64,000 nucleotides of DNA from an uncultured Eubacteriales bacterium (GTDB lineage Bacteria > Bacillota > Clostridia > Christensenellales > UMGS416), in assembly GCA_900542005.1 (NCBI GenBank), contig UQLW01000012.1, forward strand, positions 10,574-74,573, given 5' to 3'. Below the pieces are notes generated by a model that was not told the origin of the DNA, made no database searches, and was given only the letters and a program-made list of their open reading frames with translations. Shown in pieces: positions 57,468 to 64,000 of the stretch. The first letter of the stretch is position 1; each line of letters begins with the position of its first letter. Made by a program: the position numbers and the translations under genes.

Positions 57468-58935
57468 CGTCATCCACAGCTTCCGCTGGCGCATTGTGCT
57501 GATCTACCTGGTCATCATTCTCGTTTCGCTTCTGGCCTTTCGCTCCCTGGTGATCTGGGTGGTGGAAAACTACCTGCTCACCCAGGAGATTGACGTTGCC
57601 CGCGAACAGATTGAAACCCTGGCGGTGGAGGCCAGCGGCCTGCTTTTGACCAACGACGCTGAGGGCATGTATGAATTCTGCCGCAAGGGCGGCGACCAAG
57701 CAAATGGGCGCATCCTGTTGGTGGACGGCGATGGCATCGTGCAGATGGATGCCTATTCGCAGCTCAACGGGGTGCGTTTGACCTATCAGGAAACCCAGGA
57801 GGTGCTGACCGGCGGCGGCGATTTTGCCTATGGGTATTACCGGCTGGGCACGGCCGAGGGGGAAACCTCCGGTTGGCTGTCGCAGACCGCCCGCTGGCTC
57901 TCCGGGGCCGACGCCCAGCAGGAGTGGGTGGCCTATTGCGTCGCGCCCGTCTCCTCCTCCGGCGGCGTGCTGGGGGCCGTGGTGCTGTCCATCTCCATCC
58001 AGGAGGTGGTCGACCGGATGAACCATATCGGCTGGCAGATGACCCTTTTGTCCATGGGCATCTGCGTGATCGCCTTTGCCATTTCGCTGGTTGTCTCCGG
58101 CGCCATGCTGCGCCCGGTCAAAACGCTGACCCAGTCCATCCGCCTCATGGGGCAGGGCGATTTTTCCCAGCGGGTGCATATCCGCGGCCGGTCTGAGTTC
58201 GCCCAGATGGGGGCGACCTTCAACAACATGGCCGAGCGGCTGGAAAACATGGACAAGCAGCGCAACCAATTCGTATCCAACGCAAGCCATGAAATGAAAA
58301 CGCCGCTGGCCTCGGTAAAGATCCTGGTAGAAACCCTGCAGAACATGGAGCCCATGGACGAGGCGATGGTCCGGGAATTCCTGGGTGATATTAACTCGGA
58401 GGTCGACCGGATGAACCGGCTGATCACCGACCTGCTGGCCCTGGTCCGGCGGGAGGAAATCGACCCCACCAAGGACTTCGACGAGGTCGATCTCTCGGCC
58501 GTTACCCGCGAGGTCTGCAAAAAGCTCGTTACCCTGGCCAAGGCCCGCAGCATTACCCTTACGCTTACCGAGCCCGAGGAGGCCTGGGTGGAGGGCAGCG
58601 CCGGCGCGCTGGAGCAGATGATGACCAACCTTGTGGATAACGCCGTCAAGTATACCGCGGACGGCGGCAAGGTCAGCGTGGACATTGCCCGCAACGGACG
58701 CAACTGGGCGGTGACCGTCAAGGATACGGGGATCGGCATTGCCAAGGAGGATATCCCCTACATCTTCGACCGCTTCTACCGGGTGGATAAGGCGCGCTCC
58801 CGGGCCACCGGCGGCACCGGCCTGGGCCTGGCGATCGTGAAGGATGTGGTGCAGCAGCATAATGGCACCATCACGGTGGACAGCACGCCGGGCTCCGGCA
58901 CCGCCATGCGGGTGGTGCTCCCGGCATTGGATTAG
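57451..58935 (+). CDS. Sensor histidine kinase (WalK/MtrB-like), start codon uncertain
   Basis: This kinase of about 490 residues has helix 1 in 'RIVLIYLVIILVSLLAFRSLVIWVV', an extracytoplasmic domain of about 130 residues, helix 2 ('LLSMGICVIAFAISLVVSGAM'), a HAMP domain, H-box 'FVSNASHEMKTPLASVKIL', N box 'MMTNLVDNAVKYT', and 'DTGIGIAKEDIPYIFDRFYR' plus 'GGTGLGLAI'. No ATG, GTG or TTG lies in frame between 57336 and 57495. Options are ATT at 57451 (GGGGAG 9 bases upstream), GTG at 57496 (no ribosome site and cuts into helix 1), or ATGs deep in the regulator gene. I chose 57451 with low certainty. Confidence 0.9.
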   Translation: MSRTSNVIHSFRWRIVLIYLVIILVSLLAFRSLVIWVVENYLLTQEIDVAREQIETLAVEASGLLLTNDAEGMYEFCRKGGDQANGRILLVDGDGIVQMDAYSQLNGVRLTYQETQEVLTGGGDFAYGYYRLGTAEGETSGWLSQTARWLSGADAQQEWVAYCVAPVSSSGGVLGAVVLSISIQEVVDRMNHIGWQMTLLSMGICVIAFAISLVVSGAMLRPVKTLTQSIRLMGQGDFSQRVHIRGRSEFAQMGATFNNMAERLENMDKQRNQFVSNASHEMKTPLASVKILVETLQNMEPMDEAMVREFLGDINSEVDRMNRLITDLLALVRREEIDPTKDFDEVDLSAVTREVCKKLVTLAKARSITLTLTEPEEAWVEGSAGALEQMMTNLVDNAVKYTADGGKVSVDIARNGRNWAVTVKDTGIGIAKEDIPYIFDRFYRVDKARSRATGGTGLGLAIVKDVVQQHNGTITVDSTPGSGTAMRVVLPALD

Positions 58936-58944
58936 GAGAGCGCT

Positions 58945-59955
58945 ATGAAAAGACATCTGACTGCCGCTGCCGCGCTTGCCCTGGCCTTTGCCCTGACGGG
59001 CTGCTCCGTACCCTTTGGCAGCGAGCTTGCCCGCAACTCCAACCGGCCCGCCGAAACCGCGCAGCCGGCCCTGGACCCTGTAGCCCAGGGCGAAAGCAAG
59101 GCTACGGTTCCGCTCTATTTTCAATACGGCAGCGAAGCTTATTTGAGCACCGAATCCCGGACGATCACTGTGGCCGACGCCCTCTCCCTGGAGGAAGCGG
59201 CGCTGAAAGCGCTGATCAGCGGCCCTTCCGCCTCCAGCCTGGAGCTGAAAAGCGTCATCAATCCCCATACCCGGGTGGTCTCCGTCACGGAGCAGGGCGG
59301 CTGCTACTTTGTCACCCTCAGCGCCGAGTTTCTGGAGCCCATCTCCGGCCTGCCCGAGGGCTGGCGCAATGACGCCACCTGGAGCCAGCTTGTCCAGTCC
59401 ACCCAGCAGCTGGCCGCCTACTCGGTGGTCAATACGCTGCTTAGCCTGGGCCGGGCCAAAACGGTGCAGATCCTGATTGCCGACGGGGCCGACGCCTCCC
59501 CCCGCCGGCCCACCCGCAGCGAAATGGGCTTTTCCCTGGAGCAGGACGGGCTTCAGCTCATGGAGCCGCTGGGCATGGACCTTTCGCGGGTGCTCACCGC
59601 CGAGCGGGCGGCCCAGCTCATCCTGCAGGCGGTGCGGGATAAAAATTGGGCCCGGGTCGAGCGGTTTGTGGCGCAGTCCGTTCCGGACCAGTCGCATACC
59701 CGGCCCACCCGCCAGCAGCTTATCGCTGAGCTCGGCGAGCTTGACGTTACGCTGATTGACGCCACGGTCCAGGGCTCCGCCGTTACCGCCGGCGGGCAGC
59801 TCTGCACGGTGATCCTGGACCTTTCCCTGCAGCGCGCCGGTTCGGGCGAACCGCAGACGCTGGCGGCCGTGCCCCTGACCTTCGTCTGGGAGAACAACGG
59901 CTGGCTTATGAGCTATTCCGCGCTGGAACTGATGATAAGGGGGGACGCCTCATGA
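58945..59955 (+). CDS. GerMN-domain lipoprotein
   Basis: This 336-residue protein has a lipoprotein signal ('LALAFALTGC', Cys20) and a GerMN domain at about residues 55-190, with the tell-tale 'VPLYFQYGSEAYLSTESRTI', 'EEAALKALISGP', 'YFVTLSAEFLEP' and 'YSVVNTLLSLGRAKTVQIL'. The last 120 residues form an NTF2-like segment ('AQLILQAVRDKNWARVERFV'). GerMN was first described in the spore germination protein GerM, and similar domains occur in LpqB of Actinobacteria. It lies 9 bases after the kinase gene and overlaps the next gene by 4 bases, so the operon encodes two such proteins. Confidence 0.9.
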   Translation: MKRHLTAAAALALAFALTGCSVPFGSELARNSNRPAETAQPALDPVAQGESKATVPLYFQYGSEAYLSTESRTITVADALSLEEAALKALISGPSASSLELKSVINPHTRVVSVTEQGGCYFVTLSAEFLEPISGLPEGWRNDATWSQLVQSTQQLAAYSVVNTLLSLGRAKTVQILIADGADASPRRPTRSEMGFSLEQDGLQLMEPLGMDLSRVLTAERAAQLILQAVRDKNWARVERFVAQSVPDQSHTRPTRQQLIAELGELDVTLIDATVQGSAVTAGGQLCTVILDLSLQRAGSGEPQTLAAVPLTFVWENNGWLMSYSALELMIRGDAS

Positions 59956-61403
59956 AAAGGGCCCTGATAAGCGCCCTCCTGGCCTTTGCCCTGCTGCTGG
60001 CAGGCTGCGGAGGCGATACGCTGCCGGATCCCAGCGATTTGGCCAACCCTCTGGTGGTCGAGCGGGCCGATACCCACGCCACGACCACCATCGTCACCTA
60101 CCTGCCCAGCGTCGACAGCCGCCAGCTTGTCCAGCGCAGCCGGGAAATGGTGGTGCCCGAGGGCCAAATGCTGCTGCAAGCCGCTATTGTGAACCTGCTT
60201 TCCGAAGCTGGCGACGAGCAAACGACGCCGCTTTTTGGCGGCGGCGCTTCGCTCAAGACCATGACGAAATCCCGGAATGTGCTGCTGATCGATCTTACCT
60301 CGCAGCTCACGCTGGAGGCGATGGATGAGCAGATGCTGCTGAACTCCGTATCCGCGCTGGTCAATACGGTAACCGCGAATTCCACGGTGGAATATATCCA
60401 CCTGTGGATCAACGGGCAGTCGCTGGCCAGCCGCGGCGTGCTGACCAATCCGCTGACCAGCCTGGACACTGACCTGGAGCAGCTGTGGATTCTGCATAAA
60501 TACTATATGGAGGCTGGCGAAATCAGCCCCGATCAGCCGGAGCGGCAGGTCCTGTTTTATACCGATACCAGCAGCCAATACCTGCTGGCCAGCGCCAGCG
60601 AGCCTATAACGCGCAGCGGCAACCTGGTGGACGACCTGATCCAGCAGATGCGCCAGGCGCCTTCTGGCGCAACCGGGCTTGTCAGCGCCATACCCAGCTC
60701 GCTCACGCTGTCCAAAACGCCCCAGCTGGAAATGACTCCCGAGGGCGAGCAGGTTGTCTCCGTATGGTTTTCCAGCCCAAAGTATGAAAACTTTTCGGGG
60801 CAGAGGGCCTATCTGCTGGCGGGCGCCATTACCATGGCCATCTATTGCAATTTCCCCGATGTGGACTCTGTGCTGATCTATGTGGATAACCGCCTGATCA
60901 CCTCGCTGCCCGACGTCAACCTCCCCTCTGGTGAACCGCTGAGCGCCGGGCAGTTTCTCTCCGCGGTGGCCGACATGACAACGCTGTATTTTCCCCATCA
61001 GCAGACGGGCAAGCTGGTTGCCGTGCAGCGCGCCACCAGCCAAAGCGATACCTCCCAGCTGCGGGTGCGCATTGACGAGCTGATCCGCGGCCCGCTGGCT
61101 GGGGAGGATTCGGCCCTCACCTATGCCTTTCCTGTGGGCATTACCGCCCAAGATCTCATCTCTGTACAGTCGCAGGGCGGCTGCGCCACCGTCAATTTTT
61201 CTTCTAACTTTGAAAGCTACTACCCTACCGATACGGATAAAGAGCGCCTGATGATCTATTCCATCGTCAACACGCTGACCAGCGAGCCTTCCATTAACCG
61301 GGTGCAGATTCTGGTGGAGGACCGGCGTGTCGGCGCCTTAGGCGCGATTGACCTGACCAATCCGCTGATCCGGAATCCCGGCATCATTCAGGCCAGCCCG
61401 TAA
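59952..61403 (+). CDS. Double GerMN-domain lipoprotein
   Basis: This 483-residue lipoprotein (signal 'FALLLAGCGG', lipid-carrying Cys19) contains two GerMN domains: residues about 45-170 ('TIVTYLPSVDSRQLVQRSREM', 'LLIDLTSQLTLEAMDEQMLLNSVSALVNTV') and about 345-470 ('TTLYFPHQQTGKLVAVQRAT', 'ELIRGPLAGEDSALTYAFP', 'ATVNFSSNFESYYPTDTDKERLMIYSIVNTL'). A middle region of about 170 residues separates them. Two-domain GerM proteins are known in Bacillus. Its ATG overlaps the previous stop (ATGA). It probably sits on the outer face of the membrane and may modulate the kinase; this is an inference. Confidence 0.9.
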   Translation: MKRALISALLAFALLLAGCGGDTLPDPSDLANPLVVERADTHATTTIVTYLPSVDSRQLVQRSREMVVPEGQMLLQAAIVNLLSEAGDEQTTPLFGGGASLKTMTKSRNVLLIDLTSQLTLEAMDEQMLLNSVSALVNTVTANSTVEYIHLWINGQSLASRGVLTNPLTSLDTDLEQLWILHKYYMEAGEISPDQPERQVLFYTDTSSQYLLASASEPITRSGNLVDDLIQQMRQAPSGATGLVSAIPSSLTLSKTPQLEMTPEGEQVVSVWFSSPKYENFSGQRAYLLAGAITMAIYCNFPDVDSVLIYVDNRLITSLPDVNLPSGEPLSAGQFLSAVADMTTLYFPHQQTGKLVAVQRATSQSDTSQLRVRIDELIRGPLAGEDSALTYAFPVGITAQDLISVQSQGGCATVNFSSNFESYYPTDTDKERLMIYSIVNTLTSEPSINRVQILVEDRRVGALGAIDLTNPLIRNPGIIQASP

Positions 61404-61412
61404 CCCCGCCAT

Positions 61413-61439
61413 GGCTTCCCTCCGACGGGGAAGCCTTTT
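61413..61439 (+). terminator. Terminator of the response regulator-kinase-GerMN operon
   Basis: GGCTTCCC (61413-61420) pairs with GGGAAGCC (61428-61435), then T residues. Confidence 0.85.
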
Positions 61440-61463
61440 ATGCTGCCTGCCGCGTCCCCTCTC

Positions 61464-61492
61464 TTGACAAAGCAGGGCCCGGGCGCTATAGT
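61464..61492 (+). promoter_or_regulatory. Promoter of the marR-MATE operon
   Basis: TTGACA (61464-61469) and TATAGT (61487-61492) with a 17-base spacer. Confidence 0.85.
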
Positions 61493-61505
61493 AAGCCTGT
61501 CATAA

Positions 61506-61521
61506 AGTTAGAATGCTAACT
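61506..61521 (+). promoter_or_regulatory. Palindromic operator, probable MarR site
   Basis: AGTTAG-AATG-CTAACT is a perfect inverted repeat lying between the -10 element and the ribosome binding site, where a bound repressor would block transcription. Binding by the MarR protein encoded next is inferred from position and symmetry. Confidence 0.65.
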
Positions 61522-61535
61522 AAAGGAGTCGCACC

Positions 61536-61967
61536 ATGATCCATCTGCCCATTCATACGCTGCTGCGCCGCAGCTTTCATGCCCAGCGGGCAAAGATCGG
61601 CCCCTGCATCGCCGCCGAGGGGCTCTCGCCCGGGCAGCCGAAGATTCTGCGCTATCTCGCCTCCCATGACGGCTGCCTCCAGAAGGAGCTGGCCGCCAGC
61701 TGCGATATCGAGCCCGCCACCGTTTCCAAGGTGCTGACCGGCATGGAGGAAGCCGGGCTGATCCGCCGCAAGGGTTCCGAGCAGGATAAGCGCGCCATCA
61801 CCGTGCTGCTGACGGAAAAGGGGAAGGCGGCCGACGCCCGTATGCAGCGCCATTTCGCTGAGCTGGATGGGCAGGAGCTGGCCGGCTTTACCGACCAGGA
61901 GATCGAGGCCTTTTCCGGTTATCTTGCCCGGGTCTACCGGAACCTGACCGGAAAGGAGCTGGAATAG
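61536..61967 (+). CDS. MarR-family regulator
   Basis: This 143-residue winged-helix protein has the MarR core: 'LSPGQPKILRYLASHDGCLQKELAASCDIEPATVSKVLTGMEEAGLIRRKGSEQDKRA', with the recognition helix around residues 56-70 and the wing 'SEQDKRAITV'. Length and helical ends are typical. Such proteins dimerise and repress efflux genes until a small ligand binds. The gene sits between a palindromic operator and a MATE pump gene, whose ATG directly follows its stop. Autoregulated repression of the pump is the likely logic. Confidence 0.92.
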   Translation: MIHLPIHTLLRRSFHAQRAKIGPCIAAEGLSPGQPKILRYLASHDGCLQKELAASCDIEPATVSKVLTGMEEAGLIRRKGSEQDKRAITVLLTEKGKAADARMQRHFAELDGQELAGFTDQEIEAFSGYLARVYRNLTGKELE

Positions 61968-63380
61968 ATGGACAAGGCAGGCACGAGCGCCGCCCAGTTT
62001 GAGCAGATGACCACAGCCCCGGTTCCCAGGCTCATCCTCCGTCTGGCGGTGCCGACCATCATCAGCATGCTGGTCACCTCGATCTACAACATGGCCGATA
62101 CCTTCTTTGTCGGCCAACTGGGAACCAGCGCCACCGGTGCGGTGGGCGTGGTTTTCTCCATCATGGCCATGATCCAGGCGGTGGGCTTCACCCTGGGAAT
62201 GGGCAGCGGCAGCCTGATCTCCCGCCTGCTGGGGCAGCAGTCGCAGCAGATGGCCAACGAGGTCGCCGCCACCGCCTTTTACTCCGCCCTGGCGCTGGGG
62301 CTGGTCATGACGGCGGCTGGTTTGGCCTTTCTGGATCCGCTGGTGCGGGCCTTGGGCGCTACCGATACCATCGCCCCCTACGCGCGCGGCTATGCGCAGT
62401 ATATCCTGCTAGGCGCCCCCATTATGGCCGCCAGCTTTGTCATGAATAATCTGCTTCGGGCCCAGGGGCGCGCCTCGCAGGCCATGGTTGGCCTGACCCT
62501 GGGCGGGCTGCTGAATATCGGCCTGGACCCGCTCTTTATCTTTGCTTTCGATATGGGGATCGCCGGTGCGGCGATTGCCACGGTGGCCAGCCAGTGCGTC
62601 AGCTTTTTGATTTTGCTCTCCTTCTTCCTGCGGGGCAAGAGCCTGGTTACGCTGTCGTTCCGGAACCTATCCCGGCGCGGTTCAGTTTACCTGTCCATCT
62701 TAAAGACCGGCTTCCCCTCGCTGTGCCGCCAGGGGCTGGCCAGCCTGGCCTCGGTCGCGCTGAACGTGGGGGCCGCGCCCTACGGCGATGCCGCCGTGGC
62801 TGCCATGGGGATCATCGGCCGTATATCCATGTTCGTCATCTCCGCTGTGCTCGGTTTCGGCCAGGGCTTCCAGCCAGTGGTCGGGTATAATTACGGCGCG
62901 CGTCAGTATACCCGCGTACGTCAAGCCTTTTCCTTTACGGTAAAGGTCGGCACCCTGGCGCTGGCGGTTTTGGCGGTGGCCGGTTACCTTTTCGCTCCCG
63001 CCCTTATCGCAATCTTCCGCCGGGACGACCCGCAGGTGATCGCCATCGGCGCCTATGCCTTCCGGGCCCAGTGCCTGGCGCTGCCGCTGCAGGCTCTTGT
63101 CATCATCACCAATATGCTGCTGCAGGGCACCGGGCACGCGGCCAGCGCCACCTTTACCTCCTCTGCCCGCCAGGGGCTTTTCTTCCTTCCCTTCGTGCTG
63201 ACCCTGCCCGCCTTTATGGGGCTTACCGGCGTCCAGGTCGCCCAGCCGCTGGCCGATGTAGCCACCTTTGCCTGCTGCATACCCCTGGTTATCCGTTTCT
63301 TCCGGCGTCTGCCTGCGGATGCCGCCCTTGCCCCAGGCGGCACGCCGTCCATATCCTCCGGAGAATCCCCCCAAGCATGA
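61968..63380 (+). CDS. MATE-family efflux transporter
   Basis: This 470-residue transporter has about twelve helices and the MATE signatures 'NMADTFFVGQLGTSATGAVG' in helix 1, 'IISMLVTS' and, in the second half, 'GFGQGFQPVVGYNYGARQY'. MATE proteins export cationic drugs in exchange for Na+ or H+. The subclass, from the sequence layout, is the NorM/DinF-like group common in Firmicutes. The ATG at 61968 is the first base after the marR stop, so the genes are coupled. It is the likely target of repression by MarR; the ligand is unknown. Confidence 0.93.
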   Translation: MDKAGTSAAQFEQMTTAPVPRLILRLAVPTIISMLVTSIYNMADTFFVGQLGTSATGAVGVVFSIMAMIQAVGFTLGMGSGSLISRLLGQQSQQMANEVAATAFYSALALGLVMTAAGLAFLDPLVRALGATDTIAPYARGYAQYILLGAPIMAASFVMNNLLRAQGRASQAMVGLTLGGLLNIGLDPLFIFAFDMGIAGAAIATVASQCVSFLILLSFFLRGKSLVTLSFRNLSRRGSVYLSILKTGFPSLCRQGLASLASVALNVGAAPYGDAAVAAMGIIGRISMFVISAVLGFGQGFQPVVGYNYGARQYTRVRQAFSFTVKVGTLALAVLAVAGYLFAPALIAIFRRDDPQVIAIGAYAFRAQCLALPLQALVIITNMLLQGTGHAASATFTSSARQGLFFLPFVLTLPAFMGLTGVQVAQPLADVATFACCIPLVIRFFRRLPADAALAPGGTPSISSGESPQA

Positions 63381-63421
63381 ACCGTCCAGGCTGCCCCCAG
63401 GCAGCGGGAAAGGAGAATACC

Positions 63422-63880
63422 ATGAACCACCTTGTCATCCGGGCCTATCAGCCCGCGGATTGGCACGAGATTGAAAGGATCCACGATGCAGCCCGAAAGA
63501 TCGAGCTCTCCCTCGCCGGCCTGTCCGAGGCTTTCCTGCCCCTGGCCATTGCCGCCGAGCGGGAGGATCTGTTTGCCTATCATGTATGCGTTGCCGTATT
63601 CCAGGGCGCTGTGGCTGGCTTTGCCGCCTATTCCGAAGATGAATTAGCCTGGCTTTATGTAGACCCAGCCCATATGCGCCGGGGCATCGGCCGCAGCCTG
63701 GTGCAGTATGTCATGGATCATACCGGGCAAAGGCCGCTGTGCATTGAGGTGCTGCAGGGCAACGAGCCCGCGCTGCAGCTTTACCGCTCCATGGGCTTTG
63801 AGACCGTGGAAACCGTCAGCGGCCACATGCCCGGCAACGAAGCCTTTCCCGTATGCGTGCACTGCATGCAGCGGCTCTAA
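63422..63880 (+). CDS. GNAT-family N-acetyltransferase
   Basis: This 152-residue acetyltransferase has a GNAT fold: 'IRAYQPADWHEIERIHDAARKIEL' at the N-terminus, 'AVAGFAAYSEDELAWLYVDPAHMRRGIGRSLVQYVM' with the acetyl-CoA loop R/Q-x-x-G-x-G/A ('RRGIGRS'), and 'ALQLYRSMGFETVETVSGHMPGN'. AAAGGAG precedes the ATG at 63422. It follows the MATE gene by 41 bases and may be in the same transcript. Acceptor is unknown; small-molecule or N-terminal protein acetylation are both possible. Confidence 0.88.
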   Translation: MNHLVIRAYQPADWHEIERIHDAARKIELSLAGLSEAFLPLAIAAEREDLFAYHVCVAVFQGAVAGFAAYSEDELAWLYVDPAHMRRGIGRSLVQYVMDHTGQRPLCIEVLQGNEPALQLYRSMGFETVETVSGHMPGNEAFPVCVHCMQRL

Positions 63881-63898
63881 ATCCCATATCCCCTTCCC

Positions 63899-63920
63899 GG
63901 CCCGCAGGGGGCCTTTTTTT
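63899..63920 (+). terminator. Terminator after the GNAT gene
   Basis: Short GC stem GGCCC (63899-63903) with GGGCC (63909-63913), then seven T residues. Confidence 0.7.
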
Positions 63921-63945
63921 GCGCCATGAGCTTCTATGCAGGCAT

Positions 63946-63978
63946 AAAAAAGCCCCCCGCTGGGACGAAGCGGGGGGC
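63946..63978 (-). terminator. Terminator of a minus-strand gene beyond the window
   Basis: GCCCCCCGCT (63952-63961) pairs with AGCGGGGGGC (63969-63978) and is followed on the minus strand by T residues. Confidence 0.82.
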
Positions 63979-63984
63979 AAAGTC

Positions 63985-64000
63985 TGTAGGCAAGCCTACA
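63985..64000 (+). repeat. Perfect inverted repeat at the window end
   Basis: TGTAGGC-AA-GCCTACA, 7-bp arms. It is too close to the edge to interpret; the stem might be part of a larger structure continuing beyond the window. Confidence 0.5.

Noticed and set aside
57454..59697. Very long open frame antisense to the kinase and GerMN genes
   Set aside because: Such frames are common opposite GC-rich genes. It has no family motifs, and the plus-strand genes have clear domains and ribosome sites.

Overview
The window is a chromosomal stretch of a GC-rich, endospore-forming, Gram-positive Firmicute, probably a member of the Clostridia. The reasons are a complete spo0A, a SPOCS/DUF3794 spore-morphogenesis protein, two GerMN-domain lipoproteins, FloA/NfeD, a YabE-like 3D protein, strong AGGAGG ribosome binding sites and a sortase-substrate-like surface protein. 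There are no rRNA or tRNA genes, so the genus cannot be fixed. Coding density is high. I saw no CRISPR array, insertion sequence or prophage.

Layout. 1-2.7 kb: SPOCS protein (cut by the window edge), spo0A and a small proline-rich protein. 2.9-7.5 kb: four-gene Gld-like ABC operon. 7.7-14.6 kb: membrane glycosyltransferase, rsmA with an unknown gene, YabE-like protein, and a divergent lipoprotein penicillin-binding protein. 14.8-17.8 kb: glycyl-radical enzyme and its activase. 17.8-21.1 kb: tyrS behind a leader-peptide attenuator, then a methyltransferase/kinase pair behind a second attenuator, and an AAC(6')-like acetyltransferase. 21.2-24.3 kb: CNNM/CBS membrane protein, DHFR-like reductase and YdcF-like protein. 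24.4-25.6 kb: AT-rich two-gene cassette of unknown function. 25.9-29.3 kb: threonine-aldolase-like enzyme and a threonine ammonia-lyase/RidA/C26-hydrolase operon. 29.5-34.8 kb: a flotillin module (nfeD, floA and one unknown gene) lying between a sensor kinase and a LytTR regulator. 35-38.7 kb: rho, AAC(3)-like enzyme and an AraC/BtrH-like fusion. 38.9-44.1 kb: LytTR regulator, soluble GHKL kinase and two ABC exporters. 44.2-49 kb: a 1597-residue surface carbohydrate-active protein. 49.3-54 kb: two divergent sugar-catabolic operons. 54.3-61.4 kb: D,D-carboxypeptidases and a response regulator-kinase-GerMN-GerMN operon. 61.5-63.9 kb: marR, MATE pump and GNAT.

The strongest signals are two ribosome-controlled transcription attenuators that can be read base by base. 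Upstream of tyrS, a 31-codon leader with three consecutive Tyr codons in a hairpin loop sits before competing antiterminator and terminator hairpins; Firmicutes normally use a T-box here. Upstream of the methyltransferase/kinase pair, a three-codon leader (Met-Ile-Gly-stop) precedes the same kind of 1:2, 2:3, 3:4 hairpin logic. That design is typical of antibiotic-inducible genes, and resistance-type genes lie nearby.

Functional themes are envelope building and remodelling (PBP, VanY-like and DacF-like carboxypeptidases, YabE-like protein, FloA/NfeD, ABC systems), sporulation control, amino-acid breakdown with RidA protection, and intrinsic drug tolerance (AAC(6')-like, AAC(3)-like, MATE, the attenuated methyltransferase). 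Specific substrates are inferences from family membership.
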